Source of the DNA: Saccharomycopsis phalli
Taxonomy: Eukaryota; Ascomycota; Saccharomycetes; Ascoideales; Saccharomycopsidaceae
Length of the DNA: 64,000 nucleotides
Reading direction: 5' to 3'
NCBI GenBank assembly: GCA_020342235.1
Contig: CP073214.1
Span: 2,046,001-2,110,000 of the forward strand
This document shows, piece by piece, positions 60,010 through 64,000 of the stretch. Below the pieces are notes generated by a model. The model ran no database searches, was not told the DNA's origin, and saw nothing but the letters and a program-made list of their open reading frames with translations. The translations under genes were made by a program, and so were the position numbers. How positions within the stretch are numbered: the stretch's first letter is position 1; every line of letters begins with the position of its first letter.

Positions 60010-60189
60010 ATGCATGATAAATAAGCTGGTATTGAGAAATAGCAATCCTTCAGTACCATGATATCATACTGTTTATGGTATATTAAGAGTATGAGGTCAT
60101 CGTATTAGCAATCTAATAAAGTTATCAGGTCATACTAATAGTGAACTGATAATAATATGAGGTCATACTAATAATGATGTCATGAGATA

Positions 60190-60330
60190 AAGATAACTGA
60201 AGGCATCTCAGAAAGAATATAAATAGGACAGGAAATAGTTAGTATAGTAACAAGAATAAGAATATCTACAATAGTAAGATATGGAAGCCATTGAGAGAAA
60301 CGCTAGCTTACGACATAGGCAAGAGGTTTT
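60190..60330 (+). repeat. Family C repeat with TATA word
   Basis: Inverted copy of 33150-33290, plus-strand sense: CTGAAGGCATCTCAGAAAG, AATATAAATAGGACAGG, AATAAGAATATCTACAATAG and GGAAGCCATTGAGAGAAA. It is preceded at 60085-60185 by degenerate GAGGTCATACTAATAATGA repeats. Confidence 0.55.
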
Positions 60331-61103
60331 TTTGCCAGTTCTTTGGCAGTAATTTTCACCTTGCCAAAGAATTATTGAGCAAACCTGTCTCGTCAAGAAT
60401 CTTAAGAATTTTTTATTTTTTGAATAAAAGAGCAGAGGATCCACTTTCATGATAGGTGGAGTACATGGATGTACCACGATTATACGTAATTCAGAATATA
60501 CCTCCAGAAACTGAGGCATGCTTTACTAAGTATCCTTCAGCATCACAGGATGAAGATGTGATAAACGCAATTTCAGCACTTGTCAGTTAAGTGGCACAAT
60601 GTAATTTCAAACTATTTCATTTGCAACTTCTGTGAGGCTCGATACTTCAAGAGTATGCTGGAATACTTAAAGTACATAAACGAAGCGTGGCTTGGTATTT
60701 CTTTATGGTGGCATAATATTTCACCCGTTGTGTTGAAAAAGATAGACTCGCCAAATAGATGACACTGACAAGGGATATATTATTCTCAGTAATATACTAA
60801 TATTTGCTTAAAATTATCCTATCATGCCATCAGTAATCCCATCTGGAACACAAATATTGTCAGTATCGAGAAAACGGGCCAAGGGTCCGTCCCATATATT
60901 TTAGTGACCAACACACATGGTATGGTACGATGCAAGTCAAGAATTGATAACGAAGAATACTAATATCAGAATTCTAAATGTAATGTTACAAATATAAGGA
61001 TAAAGATACGTGTCGACTGCGGTAACATACCTGATTTTGTCTATAAAGGTGACAGCTGGCATACTATAATCCCCACTTCGACTCTATTAATTTATACTCT
61101 TAT
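60331..61103. other. Intergenic with possible relics
   Basis: AT-rich. Short coding-like stretches near 60400-60520 (minus) and 60630-60765 (plus) may be decayed retroelement pieces, but there is no firm family assignment. The 5-bp target word CTTAT at 61099-61103 belongs to the solo LTR that follows. Confidence 0.35.
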
Positions 61104-61446
61104 TGTCGTGGTTCACAACCACTGCAGAATAGTTCACTAATTCGAGGTTGGCGTTGGTGATGTCTCACCAACCTCCACCCTTGATTAGACGGTGGATGTG
61201 GTCCGCCAATAGAATTGTCTTCAATTCTATTGAAGGATTAATCCCTCGGAGAACCTCCGAACGTCTATATAAGGAGGACTTCCTTCTTATAGAGAGCACA
61301 AGAATCTGAACAATTCAAGCTAGACATTATATCTAGCAGAGCCCAATCCGGTTATCCATATCCTAAAGGAACAAAACAAATAATTAAGTAGTTTATAGTT
61401 CATCATAATACTATGGCCAATAAGTCCAAAACTATAAACTCCGACA
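61104..61446 (+). mobile_element. Solo LTR, 343 bp, with 5-bp TSD
   Basis: Begins TGTCG and ends CGACA, flanked by a perfect direct repeat, CTTAT (61099-61103 and 61447-61451). It contains a TATA-like CTATATAAGG near 61265 and a downstream AATAA-type region, as expected for U3-R-U5. TG...CA ends with a 5-bp duplication fit a Ty1/copia- or Ty3/gypsy-type element. It looks whole as a solo LTR and relatively young because the target repeat is perfect. Confidence 0.85.
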
Positions 61447-61457
61447 CTTATATTTTG

Positions 61458-61474
61458 TGACGGACCTCGAATTT
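61458..61474 (+). repeat. 17-bp inverted repeat, left arm
   Basis: TGACGGACCTCGAATTT. Its exact reverse complement is at 62396-62412. Either the two ends of one 955-bp element or the starts of two LTR fragments facing each other; the tRNA-Phe gene lies between. Confidence 0.7.
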
Positions 61475-61904
61475 TGACAGTGCTTTACTCTGTCAGAGAC
61501 TCTATAATTAGCTGATCCTTTTGAACTCACTATTATTATTCAATTATCGAAGCCAACTTTATAACAGAGAGGACGTAAATAACGGTACGTAAAACTAGAT
61601 ACTTCATGATTAATCCAGCTATAGTATTATATTGAGTCCTTAATTCAGCATCACATTGCTTTTTGGGCTTGCCTCGTGGTATTATTTTTTATCGTGCATC
61701 ATGATCTGCACTGTAAGGACACATTTCACAATTGCGGGGCATATATTTCATCTACTCTTGGTGAACATGCATTGTGTTGGTTATTTTCAGACGAACATAC
61801 AAGGGGCACCATTGTCAGCTTGAGCTGTCCACAAAAATAAAATGAAAAAAAAAAAAAAAAAAACCACTATTTTTAATTTATTCATAGTAACTAAGATAAC
61901 AAGT

Positions 61905-61914
61905 ACTAAAAAAA
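61905..61914 (-). terminator. Pol III terminator of tRNA-Phe
   Basis: On the minus strand the tRNA 3' end is followed by TAT and then a run of seven T, a standard Pol III stop. Confidence 0.7.
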
Positions 61915-61916
61915 TA

Positions 61917-61940
61917 TGCGGACTCTGTGTATCGATCACA

Positions 61941-61973
<33 letters not shown>

Positions 61974-61989
61974 TCTGAGCTAAGCCCGC
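61917..61989 (-). tRNA. tRNA-Phe(GAA)
   Basis: 73-nt minus-strand cloverleaf: acceptor GCGGGCT pairs with AGTCCGC with one G-U pair, discriminator A; D arm GCTC..GAGC with AGATGGGA loop; perfect anticodon stem TCAGA/TCTGA around CTGAAGA, anticodon GAA; T stem CTGTG/CACAG. The overall match to yeast tRNA-Phe is strong. No intron. A TTTTTTT terminator follows within 5 nt. The T loop reads ATCGATA where TTCGATC is normal, changing positions 54 and 60 and weakening the B box, so it may be a weakly expressed or decaying copy. CCA is not encoded. Confidence 0.85.
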
Positions 61990-62395
61990 TACTTGAAAAC
62001 GAAAAAATATATTAGAGTATTTAAAGGAATGATTAAAATATTTTTAAGAGTTTTATATGTAAATGATGTCAGCCATTGACACACATTAGTGGAATGTGCT
62101 TATTTTATCAGAGTTTGACGTACATACTACGTATGTGACGAATAATCAAGGTCGTTTCAGAAAGGAATCATAATAAATATGCAGGATGAGGAGGAGAACA
62201 ATAGGAACAATAAGCAATCACCAGTTAGTATTTAAAGGACAGGAGGTCCACTAAATCAGGGAGCAAATTTTTATATATTATTATACATATATTACGGCTG
62301 TAATTCGTGCATTGTGACCGACACAACACTGTTACCCACTGATACTTTTGCCAACAAACCACCAACAACCCACCAACAACCTAAAGTGGCCCCGT

Positions 62396-62412
62396 AAATT
62401 CGAGGTCCGTCA
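62396..62412 (-). repeat. 17-bp inverted repeat, right arm
   Basis: Reverse complement of 61458-61474. Read inward on the minus strand, it continues ACGGGGCCACTTTAGG and reaches a TATATAAAAATT word near 62270, which resembles the promoter side of an LTR. Confidence 0.65.
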
Positions 62413-64000
62413 GAGTTCTTGGTCTCGTAACCACAATAGACGTTGTGCTCTGTAATCTAATGTGATGTATTAACAAAAAACCTTAGACTGTGATCAATCA
62501 TAAGGAAAAACTTAATACGTAAATACGGCCCATAATATTAAATAAATAATATTGTAGGTTCGGAGCACAGAACTATCAGTAGCTACTATAACAATTATAC
62601 ATTGTTCCAATAGATACCGTAATATACATTCCGTATATAAAATTCTGAACTAAATATTTTGGAGGCAGTAAATCCCTCTTATAAGGCATTATAGGTAGGG
62701 TAATACTGCTCCATCTGGTTGCAACCACATCATCAATCATGGTTACGAGACCAAGAACTCTGATAGGATAAGTACATTTCACCAATGTACGTCATAATGT
62801 TTCATGACAGTTCATCAATATATACTATAAAGTGTTATTGTCTTTCAGAATGTTATCCCAGTCAATGTGTACATCCCATTTGATGAGAGCTCTTGGAGGG
62901 GCAGAAAAGAGTATGTCCTCCTAACTAGATTCTTTGGTTTTGTTAATTAGTAAAGTTTCGATCTTGGCTAGAGAGAGCCGGAGTGAGATGCTTCTCAAGA
63001 CATGTGTGGCATAAGAGCTCGGGTCGAAAAGTCCCAGAGATTCAGATAATGCCATTGCAGGGTTCTTTGCACAGCTTGATGGTCTCTTTCAGCTTGGAAA
63101 ACTGAGTCTGGATTTGGAGTCTTTAGATTCTTTTGGTGGATAAGTTTCTCTTAGGCATACAATTTCCATCTATCAATACCATCAGACAAATTGAGACACC
63201 CTTTTTGGACCGGGAGGATTGATGATGTTCGCGTTTGTGAACCACAGGTGTCTACTTAGAAGTAGCTGATGCTTTTAGTAAGAATCACTTTTGCCTTGAG
63301 TTTCTGGACTTCTGCCAAGAGGGTACAAAAGAAACTTTGGTTTTCTTTCTAAGACAAGGTACAAACATAGGGACCTGTTTCAGCTAGCCGTTTTGCAAAG
63401 GACAGGGATGAATCTCATCTAGATGGGGCGGGAATTGGTGAAGGTGAAGTTGTCTCTGGTCGGACAGCTGGACTACACTCAGAGACAATAGTAGGCGGCT
63501 GGTTCGATGCGGTAACATCTGACCACGGTTCCTGAGTTGGATGTCACAGAGAGCTAGGATAAATTTCAATCATTCCAGCCGGATCCCTGTGGAAATCATA
63601 GCACTCGACATCAGTATACCTTACAAAAGGTCCTTTAAAGATGTCTTTGACAGAATCAACCAGAGAGCTAAGCAGGCCATACATGACCAATCTGACCGAG
63701 TTCATAAGCTGATAATGACAGTTCTTCTAATTCTCCAGAAAGCATGTGTCCTCAGTTAAGCCGCCATATGAAAATTTACCAAGGAAAGACAGCAACTCAC
63801 CGGTCCTAAGAAGATCATTCACCCAGCCTATTATGAGAAACGACACAAATTCTCAATCAGAATAGTCACTGTTAAGTCTAAAATACTCTCAGAATCCCTA
63901 TTCTGGCCTAGTTGAACACCCGACAAGATCAGCCAACTACTCAGTGGCCAGAGATTAGTGTCATACAAAATCAAAACCTTACTCAACACCAAGTATAACT
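62413..64000. mobile_element. Decayed retroelement coding region (fossil)
   Basis: No intact gene. Coding-like remnants occur on the minus strand around 62820-63200 and on the plus strand around 63400-64000. Part of the latter (63595-63680) resembles the relic at 4740-4825. The combination of repeated coding pieces and nearby LTRs suggests an old LTR retrotransposon, broken many times, running off the right edge. Family not established. Confidence 0.4.

Noticed and set aside
1-64000. CRISPR arrays, bacterial operons or phage genes
   Set aside because: The direct repeats seen are contiguous minisatellites without spacers, and all recognisable genes are fungal.

Overview
The window is nuclear DNA of a budding yeast (Saccharomycotina). 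The evidence is compact genes with few introns; an alpha-tubulin intron after the ninth codon's first base with a TACTAAC branch site; PIR cell-wall proteins, a GPI-anchored wall protein, a Candida-type secretory lipase, MNN4/LicD, PHO8, PGA3 and RPA190. In-frame CTG codons are almost absent from GC-rich genes (none seen in the 544-codon PHO8, one in the 457-codon MCH-like transporter). Two that occur in RPA190 sit where orthologues carry polar residues. This points to the CTG-Ser clade (Debaryomycetaceae/Metschnikowiaceae). It is an inference, and no species is named.

Layout. 1-3.5 kb: mobile-element graveyard with SINE, LINE-like and LTR pieces. 3.5-4.6 kb: an unrecognised secreted protein. 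4.6-5.2 kb: retroelement relic with a LINE-like insertion. 5.5-15.7 kb: gene-dense block (TUB1, PGA3-like reductase, Zn2Cys6 factor, amino-acid permease, PHO8). 15.7-18.5 kb: minisatellites, LTR and SINE pieces. 18.5-27.1 kb: cell-surface block with a GPI-anchored protein, a small unknown gene, and two divergent PIR genes separated by 3.4 kb. 27.1-30.3 kb: no recognisable gene. 30.4-32.1 kb: eIF3l. 32.5-33.9 kb: nested element cluster. 34.5-52.3 kb: RPA190, a WW-domain gene with a 40-nt intron, MNN4-like, a second Zn2Cys6 factor, an arrestin-like gene and an MCH-like transporter. 54-57.5 kb: convergent secreted lipase and DUF1996 protein. 57.5-64 kb: gene-poor, AT-rich element region with a tRNA-Phe gene, a solo LTR with target duplication and retroelement relics.

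The most unusual content is a pair of non-LTR families. The first is a tRNA-derived SINE (2479-2797) with A and B boxes, a 7-bp target duplication and an (ATT)n tail. The second is a LINE-like family of at least seven variably 5'-truncated copies, two with 11- and 15-bp target duplications. Both end in nearly the same 3' segment (GGAG.CAA.TATAGCTA..AAATAAAT plus ATT repeats), which suggests the SINE borrows the LINE's reverse transcriptase. A second theme is that many genes carry their own unrelated minisatellite starting at or just after the stop codon. eIF3l shows what may be an early stage: one tandem duplication of its 3' end. A third is an in-frame stop in the second Zn2Cys6 factor followed at once by 36 open, strongly acidic codons.

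The genes are ordinary single transcription units with no operon logic. Functional clustering is limited to cell-surface and secreted products at 18.5-27 kb and 54-57.5 kb. Coordinates of diverged repeats are approximate; those with target duplications were read base by base.
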